Shown: positions 18,323-27,469 of the stretch, piece by piece | How positions within the stretch are numbered: the first letter of the stretch is position 1 | Layout: each line of letters opens with the position of its first letter | Assembly (NCBI GenBank): GCA_017537345.1 | Contig: JAFYKY010000021.1 | Location: 1-64,000, forward strand | Length of the DNA: 64,000 bases | Reading direction: 5' to 3' | Source: Clostridia bacterium | GTDB taxonomy: Bacteria; Bacillota; Clostridia; Oscillospirales; CAG-382 | Notes under the pieces: generated by a model | Databases searched by the model: none | Told to the model about the DNA's origin: nothing | Seen by the model: the letters and a program-made list of their open reading frames with translations, nothing else | Made by a program: the position numbers and the translations under genes

Positions 18323-20593
18323 TTGGAAAACAACCAAAAGCACGTAACGGGAACGGAAGTCGGTGTTACAAGCAAGCTGTTTGTAAGGCGCGGTATCGCT
18401 TTAACGGTGGCGTTTGTTGTACTGTTTTCGTTTCTTGTATACCGAATAGCAAAAATTCAGTTTGTGGACGGTGAAGATTACCGCAACGCCGCCCAGGACC
18501 AGTATACCCACGAGCTTACCATTCCCGCAAAGAGAGGCAATATAGTGGACCGCAACGGAACCATTCTTGCCACTACCATTACCGTTCAGAACTGCTTTAT
18601 CTCTCCTGCGGATATTCCTCTTAAGGATAAAGACGGCAACCCCACGGAAGAAACCAAAGAGCTTGTAATAAAAGAGCTTTCAAAAATATTGAACGTAGAG
18701 CAAAGCTTTATCCGTGAAAAAGCGGAAAAGGTAAACCGCAAATACGAAATGATAAAAAAAGAGCTTAACGCCGAAGAAGAAGCGGCGGTAAGAAAGCTTA
18801 TTACCGATTACGGACTTACCAATATAGTTCATCTGGAGGAATCCACAAAGCGCTATTATCCTTACAGCGATCTGGCGTGCCACGTAATTGGCTTTACGGG
18901 CAGCACCAACAACGGTCTGCAGGGTCTGGAATACACTTATGATGAATTTCTGACCGGCGTGGACGGACGTGTTGTAAAGGCTACCGATGCAAACGGAAAC
19001 GAGATCCCCTTTGATTACGAAAGCTATATAGACGCTATCGACGGCTACAACCTTGTAACTACCATAGATTGGTCGATACAGTCTATTCTTGAAAAATATC
19101 TTAAGCAGGCATACGAGGAAACCAAGCCTACCGGTACCGTTACGGGCATTATATGCGACGTAAATACCGGAGAAGTGCTGGCAATGTCAAACGCTCCCTC
19201 GTTCGACCTTAATAACTATTCCATTCTCACAGAGCCGTTTATGGAGCTTCTGGAGGAATTTGAAGCGCTGGAGGGCGTAACCGAAGAGCAGGTAAATGAA
19301 TACAAAGCAGAGCTACGCTACAAAATGTGGTCCAACTTTGCGGTAAGCGCTACCTACGAGCCAGGTTCGACCTTTAAAATGATCACCGGCGCCATCGCTC
19401 TTGACGAAGGCTGTATAGACGAAGACGATACCTTTGAATGTCAGGGCAGATACGTTATTGCGGGCGTTCCTATCAAGTGCCACGTTTACGGCAAAAAGAT
19501 ACACGGAACACAGGTGTTTGCTCAGGCAATATACAATTCCTGCAACCCTGCCTTTATTCAGATAAGCCAGAAGATAGGCCCCGAAAGATTTGAAGAATAT
19601 TTCGATCTGTTTGGATACAACGAAAAGATCTCTTCCGATTTTCTTGGCGAGGCTACCTCCATATTCTTCCCCTCTCTGGGTGTGGTAGACCTTGCCAACG
19701 CATCCTTCGGTCAGGGCTTTAAGGTTACTCCCATTCAGCATTTAAGAGCGCTTTGCACCATTGCCAACGGCGGATATCTTGTTACGCCTCATCTGGCAAA
19801 GCAGGTTACGGATACGGAAGGAAACGTAATAGAAAATATTGAATACGGTACGGCGCGTCAGGTGGTTTCTTCAAAGACCTGCGAAATTATAATGAACGCC
19901 CTTGTAAACTCCACCAAAAACGCATCCGTAAGCGGATACAACGTGGTTTCCAAAACCGGTACTTCCCAGAAGCTGGATACCGTGGATATAGAAGACGACT
20001 ACGTGCTTTCCTGCGTTACCTTTGCTCCCGCAGAGGATCCCCAGATAGCCATTCTGGTTTTGGTGGATAACCCCACCGTAACCAACTCTACCGTATACGG
20101 TTCCTCCATCGCCGCGCCTATTGTTTCCAACGTTCTTTCAGAGGTGCTTCCTTATATGGGCATACTTCCCACCGAATCCGGCGCGGACGTTATGGTTACC
20201 GTTCAGGATTACCGCAGAAACGACGTTGATACCGCCACTTTCGCTATCGAGCAGTTGGGACTTAAGGTGTATATAAAGGGCAACGGAACTGAAGTTATAG
20301 ATCAGATGCCTCGCGCCGGTCAGGAGCTTAACACCGAAAACGGTGTGGTCGTTCTTTATACCGAGGGAAGCAACACCAGCGAAATGATCATAATGCCGGA
20401 TCTGAGCGGTATGTCCCCCTCCAAAGTGACGGATGCTTTGACAAATAAACACCTTAATATATCTGTAAGCGGTATATTTAACGATTCTTATACAAACTGC
20501 TACGTGTTCTCTCAAAGCGTACCCGCAGGCACCTTGGTTTCTCCCGGTACGGTTATAGAGATAGAATTCAGATACAACGAGGAAATAGAATAA
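18323..20593 (+). CDS. spoVD: SpoVD/FtsI-type penicillin-binding protein with PASTA domains
   Basis: This is a class B transpeptidase that crosslinks septal or spore-cortex peptidoglycan. The start is TTG 18323 after CGGAGGAAC; 756 residues. Order: short cytoplasmic tail, one membrane span (about 28-48), dimerisation domain, then the transpeptidase domain with the active-site STFK near residue 349, SCN near 405 and KTGTS near 543. Two C-terminal PASTA modules follow (about 615-690 and 692-753). Full length and PASTA tail fit SpoVD or the PASTA-bearing septal PBP of Clostridia; with no second PBP2b gene beside it, it may do both division and sporulation work. Confidence 0.93.
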   Translation: MENNQKHVTGTEVGVTSKLFVRRGIALTVAFVVLFSFLVYRIAKIQFVDGEDYRNAAQDQYTHELTIPAKRGNIVDRNGTILATTITVQNCFISPADIPLKDKDGNPTEETKELVIKELSKILNVEQSFIREKAEKVNRKYEMIKKELNAEEEAAVRKLITDYGLTNIVHLEESTKRYYPYSDLACHVIGFTGSTNNGLQGLEYTYDEFLTGVDGRVVKATDANGNEIPFDYESYIDAIDGYNLVTTIDWSIQSILEKYLKQAYEETKPTGTVTGIICDVNTGEVLAMSNAPSFDLNNYSILTEPFMELLEEFEALEGVTEEQVNEYKAELRYKMWSNFAVSATYEPGSTFKMITGAIALDEGCIDEDDTFECQGRYVIAGVPIKCHVYGKKIHGTQVFAQAIYNSCNPAFIQISQKIGPERFEEYFDLFGYNEKISSDFLGEATSIFFPSLGVVDLANASFGQGFKVTPIQHLRALCTIANGGYLVTPHLAKQVTDTEGNVIENIEYGTARQVVSSKTCEIIMNALVNSTKNASVSGYNVVSKTGTSQKLDTVDIEDDYVLSCVTFAPAEDPQIAILVLVDNPTVTNSTVYGSSIAAPIVSNVLSEVLPYMGILPTESGADVMVTVQDYRRNDVDTATFAIEQLGLKVYIKGNGTEVIDQMPRAGQELNTENGVVVLYTEGSNTSEMIIMPDLSGMSPSKVTDALTNKHLNISVSGIFNDSYTNCYVFSQSVPAGTLVSPGTVIEIEFRYNEEIE

Positions 20594-20595
20594 TT

Positions 20596-21942
20596 ATGTC
20601 AGTTGATTTCCAAAGAATTATCCGCGTTACCGGAGGAAAAGCAGGCGAAGGTACGGATATGAACAGAGAGTTCGATCTGTTTACCACCGACAGCCGCGAA
20701 ACTCCCGGTAACAATGCGCTGTTCGTAGCCTTTAAGGGTGAACGCAACGATGCCCACGATTATCTGGACAGCGTGCTTTCATCGGATAAATGCGGCGCTT
20801 TGATAGAAGACCAAAGGTTTTTAAAGGCGAATGCCGTTTTGGTGCCGTCATCCCGCAAGGCGCTTCAGCAGATCGCAAAGGATTACCGCGAAAACGATAT
20901 CAGAGATACCGTGTGTATCGGTATAACGGGAAGCGTAGGCAAGACCACCGCCAAGGAAATGACGGTAAAATGCCTTTCCTCCGGCAAAACCGTGTCCTTT
21001 ACCAAGGGTAACCGCAACAGTCAGGTAGGTTTGCCCCGCACCGTGCTTGAAGTGCCCGCGGGTACAGAAGCGGCGGTGTTTGAGATGGGTATGAGCCTCC
21101 CCGGCGAAATGGAGCGTATCGCAGTATGCGCCCAGCCGGATATAGTAATGGTAATAAATATCGGTACTTCCCATATAGAAGCCTTTGGAACAAGAGAAAA
21201 AATACGTGATGAAAAGCTTAATATCTTAAAGGGTATGCGGGAAGGCGGAAAGCTTATCGTAAACGGCGATGAGCCGTTGCTTGCTTGCCTGCCGAATGCC
21301 ATAAAATGCGGTATTGACAACCCCCAAAACCAAGTGTATGCTTACAATATAGAGCAGGACGGCTTGGATACCGTCTTTGACGTTTGTCTGTTCGGAGAGC
21401 ATTTTAATACCCGTATCGGCGCTATCGGCAGACATATGGTATACGATGCCTTGTTTGCATTTGCCGCAGGTCATTTTGCGGGACTCACCGTTGAACAGAT
21501 GCGCTCTTCTCTGGAGGATTTTTCCACCGTGGGTGACAGACAGCGCATCGTGGAAACCGACGGTGTGCGTGTTATTGCGGATTGTTATAACGCCTCTCCC
21601 GAATCCGTATCCGCCGCCCTTGACGTATTAAAGGGCTTTGCGGGCAGAAAGATCGCCGTTTTGGGCGATATGCTTGAATTGGGAGAGCACAGCCCCGCTT
21701 TGCACGCAAAAACGGGGGAAAAGGCAAAAGAAACGGGTGTAGACCTGCTTGTATGCGTTGGCGAACAATCAAAAAATACGGCTTTATCCTTCGGTGCAAA
21801 CGCTGTCTGCTTTGGGGCGGACGAAGGAGAAAAAGCCGCAGAATATATAAAGAATACGGTTTCCGCAGGAGATACCGTGCTGTTTAAGGGCAGCAGGGGA
21901 ATGAAGCTGGAAACTATAATGAAGAAGGTTTTTAATATATGA
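20596..21942 (+). CDS. murF: UDP-N-acetylmuramoyl-tripeptide--D-alanyl-D-alanine ligase
   Basis: It adds D-Ala-D-Ala to the UDP-MurNAc-tripeptide, the last cytosolic step of the wall precursor. Its 448 residues include the ATP loop GITGSVGKTTAKEM (near residue 110), FEMGMSLPGEMERIA, INIGTSHIEAFGTREKI and the C-terminal domain with YNASPESVSAALDVL and VLGDMLELGEHS. It starts 2 bases after spoVD and overlaps mraY by 4 bases (ATGA). In Bacillus-like clusters murE would precede mraY; here murF holds that place and murE is not in the window. Confidence 0.95.
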   Translation: MSVDFQRIIRVTGGKAGEGTDMNREFDLFTTDSRETPGNNALFVAFKGERNDAHDYLDSVLSSDKCGALIEDQRFLKANAVLVPSSRKALQQIAKDYRENDIRDTVCIGITGSVGKTTAKEMTVKCLSSGKTVSFTKGNRNSQVGLPRTVLEVPAGTEAAVFEMGMSLPGEMERIAVCAQPDIVMVINIGTSHIEAFGTREKIRDEKLNILKGMREGGKLIVNGDEPLLACLPNAIKCGIDNPQNQVYAYNIEQDGLDTVFDVCLFGEHFNTRIGAIGRHMVYDALFAFAAGHFAGLTVEQMRSSLEDFSTVGDRQRIVETDGVRVIADCYNASPESVSAALDVLKGFAGRKIAVLGDMLELGEHSPALHAKTGEKAKETGVDLLVCVGEQSKNTALSFGANAVCFGADEGEKAAEYIKNTVSAGDTVLFKGSRGMKLETIMKKVFNI

Positions 21943-22904
21943 ATATGACCGTCTTGATGATACTCGGTGCCCTTATCGGCTTTGCCGTTACGGTGCTTTT
22001 GTGCAAAATTTTTATTCCCGTGCTCCGCAAGGTAAAATTGGGGCAAAAGATACTTGAAATAGGACCTTCCTGGCACAAGTGCAAGGAAGGCACACCCACA
22101 ATGGGCGGTGTATTCTTTATTTCGGGAATAATTATTGCCGTGTGCGCACTCATCTTGCCTGATTGTATAAAAACAAATAACTGGGCGATAATGCTTCATC
22201 TTGGCTTTGCTTTGTTTAACGGACTTATCGGTCTTGTTGACGATTACGTTAAGCTGTTCAAAAAGAGAAACAAAGGGCTCACCGCAATCCAAAAGCTTAT
22301 ACTCCAGTTCGGCTCCGCAGGCGTATATCTGTTTGCCGTGGACAAACTCGTGGGCATAAATACGACGGTTTTCGGAATAAATTTAAGCTTTTTCTACTAT
22401 ATTATATTATTGGTGGCGATCGTTTATTTTGTAAACTGCTCCAATCTTACCGATGGTATCGACGGTCTGGAGGGAAGCATCTCTGCCGTTATATGTCTTG
22501 CTTTAATGCTTTTGGCTATCCGTCTTAAGGATACCTCTCTGGCAGTTATTTCCGCCACCTCAGTAGGCGCGCTGCTGGGTTATCTTATTTTTAATTTCCA
22601 TCCTGCAAAGGTGTTTATGGGTGATACCGGTTCATTGTTCCTGGGCGGTCTTGCAACTGCGCTGTTGGTACATATCGGATCTCCTCTGCTCATAATACTG
22701 ATGGGCTTCGTATGGCTCTTTGAAGGCGTTTCCGTAATGCTTCAGGTATTTTCCTTCAAGGTGTTTAAAAAGCGTATCTTCAAAATGACTCCCGTTCACC
22801 ACCACTTTGAAATGTGCGGATGGAGCGAATTCACCATCGTAGGTGTATTTTCTCTCGTAACCGCTATCGGATGTGCAATAGCTTATTTCGTATACTTTAT
22901 GTGA
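21939..22904 (+). CDS. mraY: phospho-N-acetylmuramoyl-pentapeptide transferase
   Basis: This integral membrane enzyme links the MurNAc-pentapeptide to undecaprenyl phosphate, making lipid I. Its 321 residues form about ten hydrophobic segments. Signature stretches are TPTMGGVFFISG near the N terminus, GLVDDYVKLFKKRNKGL, NLTDGIDGLEGS, FMGDTGSLFLGG and the C-terminal HHHFEMCGW. All catalytic Asp and His motifs are in place. The ATG overlaps the murF stop, implying coupled translation. Confidence 0.96.
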   Translation: MNMTVLMILGALIGFAVTVLLCKIFIPVLRKVKLGQKILEIGPSWHKCKEGTPTMGGVFFISGIIIAVCALILPDCIKTNNWAIMLHLGFALFNGLIGLVDDYVKLFKKRNKGLTAIQKLILQFGSAGVYLFAVDKLVGINTTVFGINLSFFYYIILLVAIVYFVNCSNLTDGIDGLEGSISAVICLALMLLAIRLKDTSLAVISATSVGALLGYLIFNFHPAKVFMGDTGSLFLGGLATALLVHIGSPLLIILMGFVWLFEGVSVMLQVFSFKVFKKRIFKMTPVHHHFEMCGWSEFTIVGVFSLVTAIGCAIAYFVYFM

Positions 22905-22912
22905 GGATATAA

Positions 22913-24145
22913 ATGAATTCCAATCTTCCTGCCGTCAGTCAAAAACAAAATAGTTCCCTGCCGGCAGAAAGACCGGTAAAACGAAATATAGTCCGTATGA
23001 TAGGGGAAGTAGACCGTCCCCTTATGCTTATTATCATTGCCCTTATGTGTATAGGTCTGGTTATGGTATTTTCCTCCAGCTATGCTCACGCAGATACCCG
23101 TTACGGCGATTCCTACCGTCTTATAAAATCCCAGCTCCGCGCCGCGCTTATCGGCTTGGCAACGATGCTTGCGGTAACAAGGCTGGATTACAGAATTATA
23201 AAAAAGTTCGGTGTTATCGCTTGTTTCGTTATCTATGGGCTTAATTACGCCGTTCCTTTTATCGGTACGGTGTTCAGCGGCGCAAAGCGTTGGATCCAGT
23301 TTGGCGGCTTTACAATGCAGCCTTCGGAGCTTTTAAAATTTGCCGTAATACTTGCGGCGGCTATATATATTTCGGATAACTACCATAAAATATCATCCGC
23401 AACCACCTTCAGAGCGCAGATGCGCACCCTGCTTCCCATGGCGGTCATAGCCTTGGCGGCGGCAGGCGCAACAATGTTCCAGAACCACTTTTCCGCAACC
23501 ATAATTATGGCGTGTCTTGCCTTTGCGATGCTGCTTTTAAGCAATATCAAGCTCCGCTGGGTGCTTATCGCGCTGGTAGTCGCAGGCGTGGCTTTCGTGT
23601 TGCTGTTCACCGTATTCCGCGGGGTATTGGAAGAATTGGTTCCGCAGGTGTTTACCCGTCTTGAAGTATGGGAAGACCCCTTCAAGTATATGTCGGTAGC
23701 TTCCGGCGGTAAGGGATATCAGCCCGCCCAGTCCTTGTATGCCATCGCATCCGGCGGCTTCTGGGGTCTGGGTCTGGGTCAGAGCAACCAAAAGCTCGGT
23801 TATCTGCCCGAACCGTACAACGATTATATTTTCGCTATCCTTTGCGAAGAATTGGGACTTTTCGGCGCAATTCTCGTTATCGCTCTTTTCGCGGCGTTTA
23901 TTATAAGAGGCTTTATCGTAGCCTCCCGCGCGCCGGATAGATTTTCACAGCTTTTAACTATGGGAATAGTTTCGCAGGTTGCTATTCAGGTAGCTTTGAA
24001 CCTTGCGGTTGTAACAAACACTCTGCCCTCTACGGGTATCGGTCTGCCCTTCTTTTCTTACGGCGGTACCGCGTTAATAATTTTGCTTACCGAAATGGGA
24101 ATAGTTCTTTCCGTTTCCCGTTATTCTTATGTAGAGAAAGGATAA
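22913..24145 (+). CDS. ftsW: FtsW/SpoVE-type SEDS glycosyltransferase
   Basis: This is a membrane peptidoglycan polymerase of the SEDS family, partner of a class B PBP such as the SpoVD encoded upstream. 410 residues; a cytoplasmic tail of about 35 residues precedes roughly ten membrane spans. Hallmarks are GLVMVFSSSYAHA in the first span, SGAKRWIQFGGFTMQPSELL, GLGLGQSNQKLGYLPEPYND and the C-terminal STGIGLPFFSYGGTALI. Only one SEDS gene lies in this cluster, so whether it serves division (FtsW) or sporulation (SpoVE) cannot be settled here. Confidence 0.94.
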   Translation: MNSNLPAVSQKQNSSLPAERPVKRNIVRMIGEVDRPLMLIIIALMCIGLVMVFSSSYAHADTRYGDSYRLIKSQLRAALIGLATMLAVTRLDYRIIKKFGVIACFVIYGLNYAVPFIGTVFSGAKRWIQFGGFTMQPSELLKFAVILAAAIYISDNYHKISSATTFRAQMRTLLPMAVIALAAAGATMFQNHFSATIIMACLAFAMLLLSNIKLRWVLIALVVAGVAFVLLFTVFRGVLEELVPQVFTRLEVWEDPFKYMSVASGGKGYQPAQSLYAIASGGFWGLGLGQSNQKLGYLPEPYNDYIFAILCEELGLFGAILVIALFAAFIIRGFIVASRAPDRFSQLLTMGIVSQVAIQVALNLAVVTNTLPSTGIGLPFFSYGGTALIILLTEMGIVLSVSRYSYVEKG

Positions 24146-24151
24146 TCGAAT

Positions 24152-25258
24152 ATGAGAATAGTAATGTGCGGCGGCGGTACCGGCGGCCACGTCAATCCCG
24201 CCATATCCATTGCAGATACCATAAAAAAGCGTTATCCCGATGCGGAAATATCCTTTATCGGCACAGAAAAGGGTATAGAGCACGTTCTTGTGCCCAAGGC
24301 GGGATATGATATTTCCTTTGTGAAGGTGCGCGGATTTAAAAGATCCCTTTCTTTAAAAAATATAGATGCGGCTGTAAAAGCCGTTACTTCGGTAATGCGG
24401 GCAAAAAAACTGCTTAAGGAAGCCAAGCCGGATCTGGTTATCGGCACAGGCGGCTACGTTTCCTGGCCCACCGTAAAGGCGGCAAGTAAATTGGGTATTC
24501 CCACCCTTATTCACGAGCAAAACGCATTCCCCGGTATGACCACCAAAATGCTTTCGGGCTTTGCGGATAAGGTTTGCATTTCCTTTGAAGAAAGCAGAAA
24601 ATTCTTTGATGAAAAAATAAGAGAAAAGCTCATCTTTACGGGCAACCCCGTAAAGCAGAGCGAGATTACCCGCGCAGACGCCCGCAAAGCTCTGGGACTT
24701 TCCGATGACAAGGTGTATATCCTTTCCTTCGGCGGTTCTTTGGGTGCAGAAAAGGTTAATCAGTATTGCTTTGATCTTATGGGCTGGGTTGAAAAACGCA
24801 AGGAGATATTCCATACCCACGCTATCGGCAAGGGCGGATATCAGAAGTATTCTGCCATCGCCGCGGAAAAAGGTTACGATAAAGCAGAGAATATAGAAAT
24901 TCTGGAATACATATACGATATGCCGCTTCGTATGGCGGCGGCAGATATTCTTGTGTGCCGCGCGGGCGCCATAACTCTGGCAGAGCTTGCGTGTATGGAG
25001 AAGACCTCCATACTCATTCCTTCTCCCAACGTAACGGATGACCACCAGTATAAAAACGCGGCGGTTCTGGCAAACGCTTGCGCCGCAGTGGTTATGCGTG
25101 AAAGCGAGGTTACGGGTGAAAAGCTTATCGCGCAGGTAGAAGCTTTGGCATACGATAAAGAAAAACGGGAAGTGGTTCAGGCGAATATCCGCCGTTTTGC
25201 CCGTCCCGACGCGGTAAACGAGATCGTGGATGCCGCACTATCCCTTATAGGAAAATAA
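24152..25258 (+). CDS. murG: UDP-GlcNAc:lipid I N-acetylglucosaminyltransferase
   Basis: This is a GT28 enzyme that converts lipid I to lipid II at the inner face of the membrane. Its 368 residues begin with CGGGTGGHVNPAISIA, followed by the GTGGYVSWP loop, IHEQNAFPGMTTKML, the second-domain loop SFGGSLGAEKVN and the donor-binding CRAGAITLAELACMEK. It has typical family length. It follows ftsW by 6 bases with AGAAAGGA ahead. Confidence 0.96.
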   Translation: MRIVMCGGGTGGHVNPAISIADTIKKRYPDAEISFIGTEKGIEHVLVPKAGYDISFVKVRGFKRSLSLKNIDAAVKAVTSVMRAKKLLKEAKPDLVIGTGGYVSWPTVKAASKLGIPTLIHEQNAFPGMTTKMLSGFADKVCISFEESRKFFDEKIREKLIFTGNPVKQSEITRADARKALGLSDDKVYILSFGGSLGAEKVNQYCFDLMGWVEKRKEIFHTHAIGKGGYQKYSAIAAEKGYDKAENIEILEYIYDMPLRMAAADILVCRAGAITLAELACMEKTSILIPSPNVTDDHQYKNAAVLANACAAVVMRESEVTGEKLIAQVEALAYDKEKREVVQANIRRFARPDAVNEIVDAALSLIGK

Positions 25259-25282
25259 TTTGATTTTAAAGGAGGTGGGACC

Positions 25283-26074
25283 GTGGAGCAGGTCAGATTC
25301 AAGCGCAAAACAGTAGATCTTGACGAAATGGAAAAACAACAAAGTAAAAAGCGGTTCCGCCGTAATTTCTTTTACGTATTTCTGTTTTTAACGGTTATTC
25401 TGGTGTTTCTGGGAACTGCGTTTTTCGTCTTTTTCCGTGTGAAGGAAATATCCGTAACCGGCAACAGTATGTATACGGACGAAGAGATAATCATAGCTTC
25501 GGGAATTGAAGAAAAGGTAAATATGTTTTCATTTTCGGGCAAAACCGTGGAGCAAAGCATAAAGGATTCCCTTCCTTACGTGGGAAGCGTTACCGTTAAA
25601 AGAGATCTTCCTTCCGGGATCGTTATAGAGATCGAGGAAGAAAAAACGGTAATGTATACGGTTTTGAACGGAGATTATTATCTCCTTTCCGATGAGCTTA
25701 CCGTGCTTTCCGTAAGCAGTAAGATATCTTCTGTTCCGTCAGGCGCAATAAAGCTTATAACGGGCAGTGTAAACCGCTGTCTTGTGGGACAACCCCTTAC
25801 CTTTATGGACGAGCGCACGAGGGATTCTATTTTGGAAATGTATTCCGTGCTTTCGGATAACGAAATGGAATATTATATCAGAGAGATCAATATCGCCAGC
25901 AGATTCGATATCAGTATGCAGTATACGGACAGGTTCGATATATATATCGGCGATATGGATAATTTTGAATTAAAGATACCTTTTCTGGCAAAAGTTATTG
26001 ACGAACTGTATGAAGACGATAAAGGCAGTATAGATTTGTCATCTCATACCGAAGCAACCGTAGCTTTAGAGTGA
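25283..26074 (+). CDS. ftsQ: FtsQ/DivIB-type cell division protein
   Basis: This is a bitopic division protein of 263 residues, starting at GTG 25283 after GGAGGTGGG. A cytoplasmic basic stretch (about 1-30) is followed by one membrane span (about 32-55) and a POTRA domain opening with VKEISVTGNSMYTDEEII. The beta domain follows with LPSGIVIEIEEEKTVMY. It lies at the end of the wall-synthesis run and directly before ftsZ, as in many Firmicutes. ftsA and sepF are not here. Confidence 0.88.
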   Translation: MEQVRFKRKTVDLDEMEKQQSKKRFRRNFFYVFLFLTVILVFLGTAFFVFFRVKEISVTGNSMYTDEEIIIASGIEEKVNMFSFSGKTVEQSIKDSLPYVGSVTVKRDLPSGIVIEIEEEKTVMYTVLNGDYYLLSDELTVLSVSSKISSVPSGAIKLITGSVNRCLVGQPLTFMDERTRDSILEMYSVLSDNEMEYYIREINIASRFDISMQYTDRFDIYIGDMDNFELKIPFLAKVIDELYEDDKGSIDLSSHTEATVALE

Positions 26075-26112
26075 AAAAAAGCAAAAAAAACGATATAAAT
26101 TAAAAAAACCCC

Positions 26113-26141
26113 TTGCAATCTTGCAATTTATGTATTATTAT
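26113..26141 (+). promoter_or_regulatory. ftsZ promoter
   Basis: TTGCAA (26113-26118), 17 bases, TATTAT (26136-26141). A second TTGCAA at 26121 has poor spacing. ftsZ can thus be expressed apart from the upstream cluster. Confidence 0.7.
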
Positions 26142-26184
26142 ATATATGTATAAAAATTTTAGTCGGACGGAGGAACTCTATTTT

Positions 26185-27282
26185 ATGAGCAATGAATTTG
26201 AAACAACCGTTAATGTAATAAAAGTTGTAGGTGTAGGCGGCGGCGGCGGAAACGCTGTTAACCGTATGGTAGAAAATAAAATCAACGGCGTAGAATATAT
26301 CGCTGTAAATACCGACCTTATGGTGCTCAACAAGTCTTTGGCACACAAGCGCATCAATATTGGTGAGCGTATCACCAAGGGTCAGGGCGCAGGCGCAAAC
26401 CCCGAACTGGGTGAAAAGGCTGCAGACGAATCTATTGAAGCTATCACCGAAGCACTTCAGGGCGCAGATATGGTATTTATCACCGCAGGTATGGGCGGCG
26501 GTACCGGTACCGGCGCAGCTCCTATCGTTGCACGTATCGCAAAGCAGATGGGCATACTTACCGTATGTATCGTAACCAAGCCCTTTAATTTCGAGGGCAA
26601 GAAGAGAATGGCTCAGGCAGAAAGCGGTATCAAGCGTCTTGCCGAAGTTACAGACTCCCTTATCGTTATCCCCAACGAGCGTCTTAAGCTCCTTACCGAT
26701 AAAAAGATCACCTTCCTCAATGCGTTCCACGAAGCAGACGATATCCTCCGCAAGGGCGTTCAGTCTATCTGCGAGCTGGTTACCCAGGAAGCAGAGATCA
26801 ACGTTGACTTTGCAGACGTTTGCGCAGTTATGGCAAACGCAGGCCTCGCTCACATGGGCGTAGGTACCGCAAAGGGCAAGGACAAAGCAGAACAGGCTGC
26901 AAAGCTTGCTATGTCTTCTCCTCTGCTCGAGACCAACATCAGCGGCGCAAAGGGTATCGTTATCAACGTTACCGCTTCTCCCGATATCGGTCTGGAGGAA
27001 GTAGACTACGCTGTTGCTATGATCACCAACGAAGCAAATCCCGATGCTACCATCATCTTCGGTGCTGCATTTGATGAAACTCTTGAGGACGAAATGCGTA
27101 TCACTCTTATCGCTACCGGTTTTGATTCCGTAAAGAAGACCGAAGCGGTTCGCCGTCCCGTTGTAAGCGCAGAAGCAAAGCCCGAAGTTAACGCCGCTCC
27201 CGAAAAGGAAGCAGAAGCAGGCAGCGAAGAGGATATTGATAACATCATTCAGATGATCAATAAGTCCCGCTCTGAATTCTAA
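26185..27282 (+). CDS. ftsZ: cell division GTPase FtsZ
   Basis: This tubulin-like GTPase forms the Z ring. ATG 26185 follows CGGAGGA and gives 365 residues; an in-frame ATG at 26113 lies in the promoter and is rejected. The protein opens with [18 protein letters not shown], carries the tubulin signature [15 protein letters not shown] near residue 103 and the T7-type region with VNVDFADV. The tail after residue 320 is a short Ala/Glu-rich linker ending in [16 protein letters not shown]. This end does not match the usual D-(I/V)-P-x-F-(L/I)-R peptide that binds FtsA/SepF, so the partner interface may be unusual. Confidence 0.96.
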   Translation: MSNEFETTVNVIKVVGVGGGGGNAVNRMVENKINGVEYIAVNTDLMVLNKSLAHKRINIGERITKGQGAGANPELGEKAADESIEAITEALQGADMVFITAGMGGGTGTGAAPIVARIAKQMGILTVCIVTKPFNFEGKKRMAQAESGIKRLAEVTDSLIVIPNERLKLLTDKKITFLNAFHEADDILRKGVQSICELVTQEAEINVDFADVCAVMANAGLAHMGVGTAKGKDKAEQAAKLAMSSPLLETNISGAKGIVINVTASPDIGLEEVDYAVAMITNEANPDATIIFGAAFDETLEDEMRITLIATGFDSVKKTEAVRRPVVSAEAKPEVNAAPEKEAEAGSEEDIDNIIQMINKSRSEF

Positions 27283-27339
27283 AAATTGCGAGCTGTCTTA
27301 TTAAGTCAGACCCAAAAACGCAAAAAGTAAATAAAAACA

Positions 27340-27378
27340 GGCGAGAAAGGTAAATGCTTTTCTCGCCGTTTGTTTTTT
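27340..27378 (+). terminator. terminator behind ftsZ
   Basis: GGCGAGAAA (27340-27348) and TTTCTCGCC (27358-27366) pair and are followed by a T-rich run. Confidence 0.85.
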
Positions 27379-27431
27379 AAATTTTTTATTTTTCACCCAA
27401 CCTTTTTTGTATATCGCTTATCTGTATTACG

Positions 27432-27447
27432 AAAGCGCTTTTAAAAG
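27432..27447 (+). promoter_or_regulatory. overlapping palindromes ahead of the giant sigma gene
   Basis: AAAGCGCTTT (27432-27441) and CTTTTAAAAG (27438-27447) are perfect 10-base palindromes that share four bases, sitting 8 bases before the GAAAGG ribosome binding site. They could be an operator or mutually exclusive stems. No good SigA-type promoter is visible in 27379-27431; CAACCT at 27398 might be an ECF-type -35. Confidence 0.3.
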
Positions 27448-27469
27448 TAAAACCGAAAGGATGATATGA

